Assembly (NCBI RefSeq): GCF_022682495.2
Contig: NC_071388.1
Coordinates: 83,763,073 to 83,827,072, forward strand
Origin: Desmodus rotundus
Lineage: Eukaryota; Chordata; Mammalia; Chiroptera; Phyllostomidae
Reading direction: 5' to 3'
DNA: 64,000 nucleotides
Numbering within the stretch: position 1 is the first letter of the stretch; the number at the start of each line of letters is the position of its first letter. Below the pieces are notes generated by a model that saw only the letters and a program-made list of their open reading frames with translations, searched no databases and had not been told where the DNA came from. Both the position numbers and the translations under genes were made by a program. Shown in pieces: positions 12,263 to 23,640 of this stretch.

Positions 12263-12780
12263 AAAATGATGCAACAATAGGTATTTCCTCTAGAATTTCA
12301 TCTGCCACCTCCTTGTAAGGAAAAGACTTTACCTCTCATTTTATTGTTTTTGTTATAATTTTTATCCCCTACAAATAAAATTTGGATTAATTTATTAGTA
12401 TATATTGTTGAATAGAAATTATTACCCAGAACAAAATTATAATTACCAAAAAAGAATATGTTCTTTTTTAATTTAGTAGACAAGACTCCTGCTCTCTAAG
12501 AGATTAAAACTTATTTATGGGGTATAACAACTGAATATATCTAGAGAATGACTACAGTTCAATTAGTCAGCCAGTAGAGAACAATCTACCATAAAAATGA
12601 AAGATGTGATCTGTATGGTATAGGAGTTGGATCCAGGGAGAAATCCTAGAAAGTTATTTTTTAATAAAAAAACAAACTTCAAATTTTTTAATAAAGAAAT
12701 TAATCCATATTGCTAAAAATAAGATTAACATTAAAAATAGTATTCTTGGTTGTGAATACTATTTAAAAACTGTAATAGAA
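12263..12780. other. AT-rich DNA, nothing recognised
   Basis: No supported feature. Confidence 0.4.
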
Positions 12781-12782
12781 AA

Positions 12783-13066
12783 TGGAGGGGGGATTTGAGG
12801 AGATGGGTGAAAAGGTGGAAGGGATTAAGAGGTACAAATTGTCAGTTATTAAAATAGTCATGGAGCTGCAGGACAAGTACAGCATAGGGAGTACGGTCAA
12901 TAACACAGTGTTCATTGTGCGAGTGTCAGACGGCTGCTGGGCCTACCGAAGAGCACTTCGTCAGGTACGTAAATGTCTTATGACTATGTTGTACACCTGA
13001 AACTAATAAAATATTGGATGTCAACTGTATCGGGAAAATAAATTGATTTTAAAATAAATAAATGAA
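12783..13066 (+). repeat. L1 3'UTR, 5'-truncated copy
   Basis: The unit begins with a G-rich run and continues through 'gggattaagaggtacaaatt', 'gtcatggagctgcaggacaagtac' and the hallmark TATGTTGTACACCTGAAACTAATAAAATATTG. It ends in a GATTTTAAAATAAATAAATG tail. This is the widespread laurasiatherian L1 3'UTR type. The copy lacks coding sequence, as is typical after incomplete reverse transcription. The 72-codon frame inside it is a shadow. Confidence 0.85.
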
Positions 13067-13256
13067 TAAGTGTATGGAAGTTTCCACCTTTAAAAAAGAG
13101 AGAAGAGGAAATACTGTTTACAATTACAAAGAAAAAAGAAAAACCTACAAATTACTTAAGAACAAATATAGAAGAAGTATAAGAACTTTATAAAAGAAAG
13201 TACTAAATATCATTAAAAGACATTGTAAAATGCGGGAATATATTGTGAATAATATA

Positions 13257-13504
13257 TAACCCTGGCTGGTATGATTCCGTTGGTTGGAGCATTGTCCCTT
13301 AAACAAAAATGTTGCAGGTTCAATACCCAGTCACAGTACATACCTAGATTGTGGGTTCGATCCCCAGTCAGGGAAGTATGGGACGCAACCAGTCAATGTT
13401 TCTCTCTCACATTGATGCTTCTCTCTCTCTCTTTCCCTCTGTCTTTCTTCCTTCTTCTCTCTCTAAAAATCAATGAACAAAATTCTTTGGGATAAAAAAA
13501 TTGA
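13257..13504 (+). repeat. Ves SINE, plus strand, with target-site duplication
   Basis: Starts ACCCTGGCTGGTATGATTCC and carries GTTGGTTGGAGCATTGTCCC, then two copies of the box B-like 'GGTTCAATACCCAGTCA / GGTTCGATCCCCAGTCAGGG', a CT-rich body and a TCAATGAACAAAAT tail. The 10-bp direct repeat GAATAATATA flanks it at 13247-13256 and 13505-13514, which marks L1-mediated insertion. The 74-codon frame here is a shadow. Confidence 0.92.
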
Positions 13505-13540
13505 GAATAATATAAATAAATGCCACTGTTTCTACATATA

Positions 13541-14089
13541 TTAGATTGGCCAAAAAGTTAGTTTAGTATTTTTTTTCATATAATGACTCTAGTAGTTCTT
13601 AGTTCTCTAACTTAATTCAAAACAATTTTGTTAGATTGTATTGTGACAGCTGTAATATCAGCATGCATTAAAAAATCAAAATTGTTGAATTTTTATGCAG
13701 CCATTTTAATATTGAAGATGGAAGGAATACACAACATTTTCATCATATTATGCTTTATTATTTCAAGAAAGGCAAAAATGCAATGAAAACACACAAAAAA
13801 TCTGTACAGTGTATGTAGAAGGTTCTAGGACTGATGTAATTTGTCAAAAGTAATTTGAGAACTTTCTTGATACTACTGACACTTTGGCCAAATAATCTTT
13901 TTCTGTGGGGCTATTTTATGAATTGGAATATGTTTAGGGGCACCCCTGGCCTCTACCCACTAGAAGCCAATAGCGGGGGATAGCTGACATACTCAAAATA
14001 TCCAAGTCAATAAAGATATTGGTGGAAATGAAGAATGTGTCTCTTACTTTACGAAAAAAAAATTTAGACAGACCTTTTGGCCAACACAA
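13541..14089 (+). mobile_element. Mariner-type non-autonomous element carrying a MER20-like core
   Basis: The left terminal inverted repeat TTAGATTGGCCAAAAAGTTA pairs with the right end GACCTTTTGGCCAACACAA. TA target dinucleotides flank both ends (13539-13540 and 14090-14091). Sequence at 13990-14055 (ATATCCAAGTCAATAAAG ..., AATGTGTCTCTTACTTTACG) matches the 3' end of a mariner of the MAR1 type. The centre (about 13855-13980) reads like a MER20, not like transposase. Length is 549 bp against about 1.3 kb for a full mariner, and no transposase frame remains. Confidence 0.8.
13855..13985 (-). mobile_element. MER20-like segment inside the mariner
   Basis: The plus-strand reading TTGAGAACTTTCTTGATACTACTGACACTTTGG, then GCACCCCTGGCCTCTACCCA and CTAGAAGCCAATAGC, follows MER20 in reverse orientation (compare the full copy at 11399-11594). 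Only part of the family length is present. The mariner sequence resumes directly after it. An independent later insertion is unlikely because MER20 is the older family. Confidence 0.65.
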
Positions 14090-14339
14090 TACCAAACAAT
14101 TTTATTTTTATTTCAGTTTTTTGAAGTTACTCTCCTCCTCTACCCCTCTCATTTTAGGGCTTTTATTCATGCAAACACTCTATATTTCTGCCAGAGTAGG
14201 CATTAAATGAGCTCTCATACTAGGTTTACTCTATTGTTTTATATTTATATATTACCTTATATTTATTTCAACTTAAAAGAAAATTACATTTCTAATTTCT
14301 AGTTCAATGATTCTCTTTTCCATTAAACTACAAGATCAA

Positions 14340-14445
14340 CCACAATTTGCTCACCATTCTATTCCCAAGGCTCAACACAGTGTTTGGACAATAATAGACT
14401 CAAAATTCATTCATTCATCCATCCATTCACTCATTCATTCACTTA
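14340..14445 (+). repeat. L2 LINE tail running into (ATTC)n
   Basis: The L2 tail pattern 'tattcccaaggctcaacacagtgtttgg' is followed by an expanded ATTC/CATC tandem repeat at 14405-14442. The tandem repeat likely grew from the L2 GAATGAATGA tail read as TTCA units. Confidence 0.55.
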
Positions 14446-14449
14446 TATT

Positions 14450-17391
14450 GTGTTTGGTTTTTAAACATTCATTTAATTTAGATACAATCTGTTCTTACAC
14501 ATCTGCTAATGTTAATGAATAATAAAAATACTAATCAAAGTTGCTTTAAGTTTTATGTTTATTTCCATATAGTTTGATTAATTGACCTAAGAGAAATGAC
14601 CTATGGGTAACTCTATGCACACCGAAAAATTTTCCTGTTATTTAAGCAAGTCCATCCATAGAAAGGGCACTTTATTTTATTATTTCTTTACCCTGTGGTA
14701 AAGTAGTGTTTACTCCATTTTGAGTCAGGGAAATGAGTTACAAAGAGGTTGCTTAGCCAACAAGACTCCTTGGTTAGACACTGGCAGGTATCATGCAGTA
14801 AGCTGGGACAAAAAAAAAAAAACAGGTTTGAATAATGCATATGCAAACATTGCAGCCTCAAGTGTCACTATATGAGAAAGGCTGAGATGAACATTTTTCC
14901 AGCATCATTAATAACCATATCATATACTTGTGCCATTTAGAAGGCTAGGGTAATTCAGTGATTCACCACACCTACCACTAATCTTTCATGTCCAATGCTA
15001 TGTATTCTGATGTAGAATATTAACTAAATCAGTTCTGTATAGGTGTAGTCTCAAGAAAACAAACACTTCAAGTGGTCTCTTTGAGACCAACATTAATATC
15101 AAGTTCATCTACAAAATCCCCTGAGTACCTGAAGAATACATACTTCAGGTTTTGAAAATATTAGATGCTGACATTTCAATTTATTCAAGTATTTTGTTTC
15201 ATTTCCATAATCTGTTTTATGCACTGCTTTTTCATTTTGAAAAAACGGAAGTGAGTTGAAATTAATTGCTCAGTTGCATGAGCCTTAATAATTACAAAAA
15301 TCTCATATGGTTTACAAAGTACACTCTATTTTAAGAGATGCTTGTGAGTAATAAAAACCTGCCTGCAATATGATTTTATGTACGAATGTCCCTTTAGTGA
15401 AAAAAGGCCAGTTTGGGCCAATTATAATAAAGCTATAGTCATATCCTAGATATTGTTGACTTTCAATTTTCCCTCAGTGTTGAGTCATAGAGGCCACATT
15501 GCAGTTTTCAGAAGTCCATGCTTCTGGTAAGTTCTCCACTACAAGCATTTTCTGAGAACCTGAAGCATGTACCGCTGATAACTTCTCAAACCTGCCTGCT
15601 ACCTCCTGCTCCTAGGAAGTGGCATCCTGAAGCTTCTGTCACTTATAAAACAAACATTGTTAATGAGCTGCTTTCCTCATTCTTGAAAGCATGCTTTAGA
15701 TTAAGCCATAGTATTTTAAAAATATTTTCACTGAAGGAATAAGAAAAGTTAAGCTGAAAACAATAGTTTATGTCCCAGCCTCACTCTTGCCAAATGGACA
15801 CAGGGAAAGCCAGGTGAGCCTCTGCCAAAGTTATCTCCCCACATTAGTACCTAGTACAACTCTGCCTTCCTCCCAGAGACAAAAAGAACTCCTCAAATCC
15901 AAGACTTTACCATTTTTTACCCCAGAATTTATTCCTCCTCAAGAGAGGGAGTTTTTCATTCTTTTATGGGGCAATTTCCATCTTTATCTACAAAACAAAA
16001 CCTGAGAATTAAGATACTCATACTACGCAACATTATTCCCTATATCTGGGTTTTAAACTACGAAGTGCCATTGCATGTGACGTACGAATGAGGCAGCACA
16101 TTGGACTGTGACAGCCTCAGTCTGGCTTACAGTTCCCTTCTACTGCGGGAGGGAGACACTCTCTGACCTGCACATCCTTCCTGGAGTGATCTGTCCTTGC
16201 AATAAATGCAAGTAAATGCTTCAATGTAAAAATAATTGTATCCCAAGGACAAGTAATAGTTTTCAGTCATGGGATAGCATAAATCCAGATTCAATAAAAA
16301 ATTCATTTCTCTCTCTCAGCAGGAATACCGTTTTGCATAAGAGAAACCTAACTTCTACCATTAAAACAGAATATCTCGTGGTTGAAAACAGCTGCATTTT
16401 GATCTCTCCTCCTCTTCAGGGCTGCACTGTAAGAATGGGGGAGATGTTTGCTTTACATATGCGTGAGTGAAAGAGCAAACCAGAGTGTAAGTTCCCTAGT
16501 CAGTAGAAACAAGCTCAAAGTCCAGTTTTAACCCCAGTCCCTGGAACTTCTGGCAAACCCAAAGCGGCAGTTTTCAAGTCTTAGCATTTTATAATTAAAT
16601 CTTCACTACACACTCACACAAAAATATTCCAAGCAACCCAATAGCCAGTGACTTTGTTTATCCCTTGAGGAAAGTCACATACTGTATACTTCTGATAACT
16701 TCTATTACTTTCCTTCTTGGCCACCACTAATTAACATCTTTCTTTTTAAATCTTGTAAATCATTAAGCAATTATTCATTCACTGTCTTGGAAAATCTTTT
16801 CTATTGTTTCCCAGTGTTCCTTTTAATCACACATTACTGTCTCACCTCTTCAACTCAATTGTGTATTTGGAGGATAGAATTGTAGAAGGGGGACAGATTT
16901 GTGTCTTTCAAATTACCTTAAATTGTTTCTCTGCAATAGGTGATGAGTAAGTATAATCTGATCCTATTCTATTAACATGTTCAGAATAATACAGTCCTAC
17001 TGTCTTCTATTAACCCCATCATAGTATCTACAAGTTACCTTCTTTTTGGTACTACTGAATATTAAATGTGCTATCTCAGTTACAATGACCCAAAGTTTTA
17101 AAAACTCCCTCTTTCTTATTGTCTCATCTACTTATCAGAAAATTTGTCTAAAATTTTACCTGACAAAAGCCTGTATTAGTTTACTTTTCTCTTCAATTCC
17201 TCTGTATTTTCCTTAGCTCAGGACTCACTGGCATTGTTCTGACTGCCAGTAACTCCCCAGACTTCCAGTCAATTAACATAAATGTTCATCCTTCCTACTA
17301 ACCCCATCAAAACCTAAAATTGGTTTTGTCACCCTCTTGTTTGAAACATGCCAATGTTTTCCTATTATAACCTGAACTTGCATCAAAAATC
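14450..17391. other. Unannotated intergenic DNA
   Basis: No gene found. An A-run occurs at 14810-14822. At 16080-16220 a GC-richer patch ends in CTTGCAATAAATGC, a polyadenylation-type signal that might be an LTR remnant, but no ends could be placed. The frames of 72-84 codons at 15518-16470 have no recognised domain. Confidence 0.35.
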
Positions 17392-17980
17392 TGTTACCTG
17401 AGTAAAGGGGTTTGTTTGCCTGTGTACATCAAAGCCCAATCTGACACTACCTGGAGTTTGCAGCAAAGAAGGTAAGGGTTTACTTTTAGGAAGTGGCCGT
17501 GCCTGGACATAGGTTAGCTAATGCTCAAGAACCTGGCTCCCCAGTGGCTTCCAAGGAATAGGTTATATAGGGGAAAAATCATTAATTGTGATGACTAAGG
17601 GAGTTAGGACTATGGTCAAGGTCTCTGCCTTACTGATTGGTCAGCACTAGAGTAGGGGGTAGTTGATTTTGCAACTGGACCTGATGTTAGCCATGGATTC
17701 ACTTCATCTGGTTTCACCACTTCTCTGGGCCTGAGCTGAAACACAAATGAGGCCAAGGTGTTATCTCTAGTTGGACTGAAACTCAGTCTCTGTGGTCGAT
17801 TCACCCAAGTCTACGATTATTTGACGCTGACCAGGAGCACCTCATCATCCTGAGGGCTTAATGATTAAGGGAGTGGTTGTGCAAGGGAGAGGAGGCAGGT
17901 GAGTACGGTGCTGGATGGGGCCAGTTTGAACCAAAAAGAATGAAAGGAGAAAAGGTTGTATGAAAGGAATAAAGTTTCAA
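17392..17980 (-). repeat. Probable LTR with promoter motifs, minus strand
   Basis: On the minus strand a CCAATCAG box (near 17634-17642) precedes a CCTATATAACC TATA-type box (17569-17579) by about 55 bp. It is followed by a GC-rich R-U5-like part ending ...CTCAGGTAACA at 17392. This spacing is that of class I LTR promoters. The U3 start near 17978 is uncertain, and no target duplication was confirmed. No gag or pol sequence adjoins it, so it is likely solo. Confidence 0.5.
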
Positions 17981-18789
17981 CTCCATCATATATATTTACG
18001 ATTTGGTCCCATTCTTCTCTCCAGCCTAATACCCACTAAATCACATTATACACAGTGCAGCCTGCCTCATTGAAATTCCCACTTCCTCCTGCATATTTAA
18101 CACACACTTTGTACATATATATGTTTTAGCCTAAACAAAAGTGTGCCAGTATGTTTTGTTCCTAAAAAATCTCCTTAGTTCTCCAGAACACAGGTTAAAT
18201 ATTGTCTGCACTATGAATGTACCCCTGTCTCTTCCAGGTAGAATTATTAATGGCACTATAATTTGTATTCCCATAACACTTTGTTCGTATCTCAATTACA
18301 GTATTCATAACACTCATTTTCTATTTGCTTATATGCATTTTTATCCCATTTTGCAATGAAAATGAATACATATTTATATACCATAATCTTAGTTACATTT
18401 TCTGGAAACTTATTGGTTTCATCATAGGGAAACAATCATACAATTCCAAGTTATAAAGATATAAGTTGAAATTTTAACTATGCCATTTTATTCAAGTCTA
18501 AATTTCAATATTTACCTACCAGAAGCAAATAATTCAACGTCCCTATAAGTGCAATTTTCTATAATGCAGAGCTTATAACATTTATCTAACTGTGTGAATA
18601 TAATTATCAAGTGATTTCATATTTCTCTATAGTAGATTACCCAAAAAAATTGTAATGTATCATGTTAGAAAATGGTTGAGTAAATAAATTATGTAATTTC
18701 AATATTTCCATTATTTTACTATGTATTGAGCTTACCACCCACCAAGTAAACCAGTAAAAAAAATGTATTTAACGGCCATAGTCCAAGTG

Positions 18790-19934
18790 TAGACAAGTTT
18801 GTCAGCTTGAAATAGCTGAGTCCAGGACATAAAGAAAGTCTTCACTCATTTTCAAAACTTTCTCATAGGTCTCTACCAGGTGAGACAGGAAAGATTGGGA
18901 GAACATGAGCTTGGAGTGAGTGATGCAGAAAGAATGTAGATAAGTATGAAGAGGCAATTGGAGCTGGGAGGGAACAATAATTAAACAGTGCATATTTTTT
19001 AGACCTCTCTCTCCTATGAAGCAAAAGCTTTCTGCCTACTGATATAAGGGCAGCAAAATCCGCCACACCCAGAGCATAGGAAAAAACCTGGTGGCTGGGG
19101 GGAGAATGGAGGGAAAAACATGTTACTCTAGAAGACAGGAAACAAGCGTAGCAGGGCACTGTCTTGGGCCTGGAGTCTTACACCGATATCAAGCAGTCAT
19201 CATTTATTGACAACTGAGAGAAAGGAAATTTCCATCAAATGAACCACAAATATAAGACAGTGCTTGACTATCATGGCAATGAGGGGCTGTAATGCTGAGA
19301 AAATCAGGTTCTTAAAGTTAAGGTACATATGGCCTTCATAATCATGAGGCTGGATGAAGGGAAGAGAGAGAGGAAATCCCTGACACAAAGACAACCCCAG
19401 TCCACAGCAACAAGCAACAGTAATGGGGACTGGGGTAGAGCATGGAGGGAGAGCACCAGCTTTGCCACAGGGAGGCAGGAAGAGCTGAGAGCTGAGGATG
19501 AAGTGCTTACACTGAGAAAACTCATCCAGCAGAACAACCTAAACCTTAAGAACAAGACAAGAGTAGCAAAAACTGAAGAAAACTCAAAAAAGGAATGCAC
19601 TAAAGATAATCACAAAAATAACGAAACCCACATGCAGCTGTCCTCCTGACTGGATGCACAGAATGCCACACCTCACTATTGATTTGACAGGAGAGGCATG
19701 TCTTTTCCAGGCATATAAAGTACTGACCTCTATTTTTACCATTCTACCACAATGTCTTACAGTTAATCAAAGAATAAAATATATTTTAAAAGGCAAAAAA
19801 AGGAAGAAAAAACCCAAAGGAATATATATAGAAAAAATAAGCTGAACCAGAATTTTTAAAATGACCATATGTTGTTACTCTCAGACAATGATTTTAATTT
19901 TAAAATGAATATCAGCTAAATGGTTTCTTTTTCA
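18790..19934 (+). repeat. Possible 5' part of an ancient L1
   Basis: The reading 'acctctctctcctatgaagcaaaagctttctgcctactg' (19001-19045) and the segment 19490-19600, with its 'AAAACTCATCCAGCAGAAC' and A-rich run, resemble the 5'UTR and ORF1 start of old mammalian L1s. Clear L1 ORF1 sequence follows on the same strand at about 20240, after a younger insertion. This is an inference from order and orientation. The 106-codon plus frame (19329-19649) may include ORF1 remnants. Confidence 0.4.
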
Positions 19935-20232
19935 TTTTTTAATTGTTGTTCAAGTATAGTTGTCTCCATTTACCCCCCACCACTTTCCCCAACCCCAGCC
20001 ATCCCCACCTCCCATCCTTGATCCTACCCCCTTTGGCTTTGTCCATGTGTCCTTTATACATGTTCTTTGACAACTCTTCCTCTCCCCCCTCCCCTCTAGT
20101 TACTGTCAGTTTGTTCTTAATTTCAATGTCTCTGGTTATATTTTGCTGGCTTGTTTGTTTTGTTGATTACATTCCACTTATAGGTGAGATCATATGGTAT
20201 TTGTCTTTCACCACCTCGCTTATTTAACTTAG
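19935..20232 (-). repeat. Young L1 3' end, minus strand, inserted in the older L1
   Basis: Read on the minus strand it contains ACCATATGATCTCACCTATA (the end of ORF2), then 'AATATAACCAGAGACATTGAAATTAAGAAC', a G-rich stretch, and an 'ACAACTATACTTGAACAACAATTAAAAAATG' tail. This is the same 3'UTR type as the copies at 24740-24998 and 52232-52495. It is severely 5'-truncated. The 94-codon plus-strand frame is its antisense shadow. Confidence 0.85.
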
Positions 20233-20663
20233 TTTTGTTTTTAATCTAGTGAGAAAAACAAAAGAGAAGATGAAGAATTTCAATACAGAGTACAAACTAT
20301 AAAAAGGAGTCAAGTTCAAATGCTGAAAATATTTTTAAAAGCTACACAGAAAAATTAATTTGGCAAGTTTATTGGTAAATTCAAAACAGTTATAGGAAAA
20401 ATAGTAAGCTTGTAGATATGTCAGTAGAAATTATCCACACCAAAACCCAAAAGGAAAAAAATAAAAGGGCATGGGGGGAAAGCGCAAAGACATTTTCCAG
20501 GAAAATTGCATATGGTGTAACCAATGTGTGCTTTGAGTTCCAAAAGGAGCAGGAAAAAAAGGGGACAGAGGGAATATTTAAAGTAATAATGGTAGAGAGT
20601 TTTCCAAAATAATGAAAGACATCAATGGCATATGACATATTTGAGTATCCTATTCAAGATAAA

Positions 20664-20664
20664 C

Positions 20665-20700
<36 letters not shown>
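20664..20700. repeat. (CT)n microsatellite
   Basis: A CT-repeat run with one T interruption, followed by CA-rich sequence, inside old L1 ORF1 sequence. Confidence 0.9.
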
Positions 20701-20712
<12 letters not shown>

Positions 20713-21060
20713 TACAACATGCAAAAAATCTTTAAGATGGGTAAAGAAGAAAAATGCACATTACATATGGAGAGCTAAAGATTTGTACAGCAGCAAGCTC
20801 CCTACTAGGACATTCGGGCCAGAAGATATTTGAGTGATATCTTCAAAGTACTTAAGGAAAAAGGCTGTTATCCCAGAATCATGTACCCAATGAAAATGTG
20901 TTTCAAAGTGAAAGTCATTTTTAAACCAACGAGAGAAATCATTTTCAGCAGACTGTGATGTGAGAAATGTTAAAGAAAGTTCTTCAGACAAACGGAATAT
21001 AACACAAAACAGAAGTTGGTTTGAGCTTTGAACATAGTAGAAACATAGAAGTGTATCATT

Positions 21061-21212
21061 TTTAATTTTTAATTGTTTTATTGATCATGCTATTACAGTT
21101 GTCCTGATTTTCCCCCTCTGCTCCCCTCCACCCAGCATGCCCGCTCCCCCAGGCAATCCCCACACCATTGTTCATGTCCATGGGTCATGCATATGTTCTT
21201 TGGCTTCTCCAT
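21061..21212 (-). repeat. HAL1-type 3' end, minus strand
   Basis: On the minus strand it reads 'ATGACCCATGGACATGAACAATGGTGTGGGG', then a G-rich run, then 'GACAACTGTAATAGCATGATCAATAAAAC'. The complete HAL1 at 40320-42930 ends in the same way (42805-42930). About 150 bp remain, a strongly 5'-truncated insertion within the older L1. Confidence 0.75.
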
Positions 21213-22479
21213 TTCAAAAAGACATTTTTCCTTATTCTTAATCAACTTAATAATCATTTACAGTCTAAGGAGTAACTAATGAAAACATGTTTTGAAATGT
21301 TTTAACATGTATAAATAAAATATATAGTAACAACAATACAAAACATGTAAAAAAGAAATTGGCAATAACATAAATTTAGTACAATGTATGTGAGTGCTAT
21401 CATATTTCCAGAAGGTTAGTTCTGACATACTGAAAATATATATTGTCAATTCTAGTGCTAAAACTTTATAAATAGGTGTGCCAATGAGAAAACAAATCAT
21501 AAAAATGCACAATTAACCCAAAAGCAGAGAGAAACTTACACAAAAGAATAAGACAAATAGAAAGCAATAGCAAGATGGTAGATTTCAATCCAACTGTGTA
21601 TATTATTATATTGAATGCATTCAACCAAAGTAAATGGTAGGGATCATAATATTGGATTAAAAAACAGAAACCAACTAAATTCTGCCTATAAGAAACTCAC
21701 TTTAAATATACACAGATATAAACAGGTAAAAAAGCAAAATATTGAAAACTACACTGTGCAATCATTTTTTTTTTAAGTTGGCTATGTTAACATCAACCAA
21801 AATTGTCTTCAAAACAAATGGTAAGAATAATTCTATGTGCCAAGTAATATGAATGCAGAGGACTACAAATAAAACTTGAGAAACAATTGATTTCAGCACT
21901 GAAATTTCTGAGACAAAAGAGACCCGACTGACTTATTGTAGGCACTGCTAAGCAGAACTATTGAGGCCACACGAGAGTGGGAGTATATATACAATGACAT
22001 TCCATAGTAGAATGTCAAGACCCCAGGTGGTACGGTAGTGCATTAGGTAGTAATACTGCAAGTAAACTCTTCCTTATTTAGAAGAGAAAATTAATTCAGT
22101 TTACAGAAGGACTGTTTCCTCTTCCACCTTAATGAAACATTACACTTTCCCTTACCTTCTAATTTATTTTTTCTTACCACCTTTCCTCTTTAGCAATGAC
22201 TCTTAGGATATATTATTTTTCAAATTTCGCCATCTGTGACAATATAAAATCTTTCACAGTGCAATGAGCTAGAATAGAAATTCATAACAAATTCATCACA
22301 CTAACATTTATTGACCTCCTGTTAATTTCTCCCCCCCCTTAAGGAGCTCAGAGTCGAACACAGAATGTAAAAAACAAATTACAATAAGGTATGGTAAGTA
22401 CAATAACAGAAGGCTGTACAAGGCACAGATGTGGCATCACGCATAAGTAATTCTTTCAGCCTACAGCAGGCTTGCTGGA

Positions 22480-22990
22480 CACAGCAGATGAACATTTATT
22501 GAACATTTACATGAGTTTGCCAGGAGGAAAAATGATAAGTAAGACATTCCAAGCAGAGGGAATAGCATGTGCAAAGACAAGAGGCATAATTCTTGGTATT
22601 TGATACATAGTGACATATAATTAGGGGAATAATAGGAAATAAGAAAAGGATCAGATCCAAAAGTTCCTTGTATATTATACCAAGGCAATATGAAGAGAAT
22701 GAAGTGCCTTAATTTGAAGAGAAACATAATCAACCAAACACTTTTTAAAGATCACTATTAGTAGTAGAGTGAAGAATGGCTGGAATGGAGACAATTTAAA
22801 AACAGAGATCATTTCAGTGACAATTTAATTATGTGATCATAAGATGACAAACGCCTGAAAGTGGCAATAAAAGTGGCAATGGCATAGAGAGGCTAGTTTT
22901 TAGAATATTTAGAAAAAGTACAATTTTGTGAGTAATTAGATGTAGATATTGACTATGGGTAGCATTCTGGAATGGCTCCTAGATTTTACC
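22480..22990 (-). pseudogene. CR1/L3 LINE 3' ORF remnant
   Basis: The segment 'GACATTCCAAGCAGAGGGAATAGCATGTGCAAAG' and the following order ('TTTTTAAAGATCACTATTAG', 'GGAATGGCTCCTAGATTTTACC') follow the L3 LINE in reverse orientation, downstream of its reverse transcriptase core. The 90-codon minus frame (22461-22733) covers part of it without intact motifs. It is a different part of the element from the remnant at 1366-2000, so the two are separate copies. Confidence 0.6.
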
Positions 22991-23227
22991 TAAGCTACTG
23001 AATGACTGGTGAGTCATTATGCAATATAGGGTATATAGAAGGAATGCATTTGCATGGAAAGATAATTTGTTTAAAATTCTCAGTTTAAAGTGACCACAGA
23101 AAATACAGGTGGAATGAAAATAGGCAGAGAGTAGTTGGGATTCCTATATAATTTGGGATCTACTAATCAATGACATTCTCTGGTTATATTCTCCATTAAA
23201 TATTTTCTATGAGCAACTGTATAATAA

Positions 23228-23475
23228 TATTGTGGGTTAAGAGTATAGACTCTAGAAGCCGAACTTCCAGGATTCCTAGTCTTGCTCTGCCACTTTGAGG
23301 CTGCATGAACTAGAACAATTACTTAACTTTTCTATGCCTTACAGTTTCTTAATCTGTAAAGTGGAGATAATAGTGGTGCTTGTTTCATAAGGATATTATG
23401 GGAATTTAGTGAGTTATGTTAGCACCTACTGTATAGTCAGGACCATGTGCCTACTAAACAACATAAGTAAGGCCT
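23228..23475 (+). repeat. MIR SINE, plus strand
   Basis: GGGTTAAGAGTATAGACTCTAG ... CTTGCTCTGCCACTTTGAGG ... CTTAACTTTTCTATGCCTTACAGTTTC ... AATCTGTAAAGTGGAGATAATAG follows the MIR core in order and nearly at full length. It is an old, immobile mammalian SINE. Confidence 0.88.
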
Positions 23476-23640
23476 AACAAGAGAAAACATTAATTTCAAT
23501 GTGACCTGTTATAGACACAGAAACAGACTACATTTTATCATGATTATATACCATAAAGGTGATTTTGTTTCTGTTTTTAAAATATTTTGTGAATAGTTGA
23601 TAAAATAGTTGAGTCACGTGCTTCTAAAGAAGTAAGGTAG

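Larger units (their letters stand above)
20233..21960 (+). repeat. Ancient L1: ORF1 to start of ORF2, decayed
   Basis: The segments at 20400-20640 ('GTCAGTAGAAATTATCCACACC', 'GTTTTCCAAAATAATGAAAGACATCAATG') and 20820-20990 ('TTAAGGAAAAAGGCTGTTATCCCAGAATCATGTACCC', 'TTCTTCAGACAAACGG') follow the coiled coil, RNA-binding and C-terminal parts of L1 ORF1. Sequence at 21540-21740 ('GCCTATAAGAAACTCACTTTAAATATAC') fits the start of ORF2. Stops and indels are frequent. A CT microsatellite (20664-20700) and a minus-strand HAL1 tail (21061-21212) interrupt it. Confidence 0.6.

Noticed and set aside
13260..13390. Possible tRNA gene (box B-like sequences)
   Set aside because: The tRNA-like head belongs to a Ves SINE. 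It cannot fold as a full cloverleaf and carries the SINE body and tail. The same holds for the other five Ves copies.
19943..20227. 94-codon plus-strand frame rich in P, S and L with a hydrophobic end
   Set aside because: It is the antisense of a young L1 3' end, and the P-rich run is the G-rich 3'UTR read backwards.
20660..20720. Tandem CT tract as a possible regulatory or CRISPR-like array
   Set aside because: It is a simple dinucleotide microsatellite without spacers. No spaced direct repeats of CRISPR type exist in the window.
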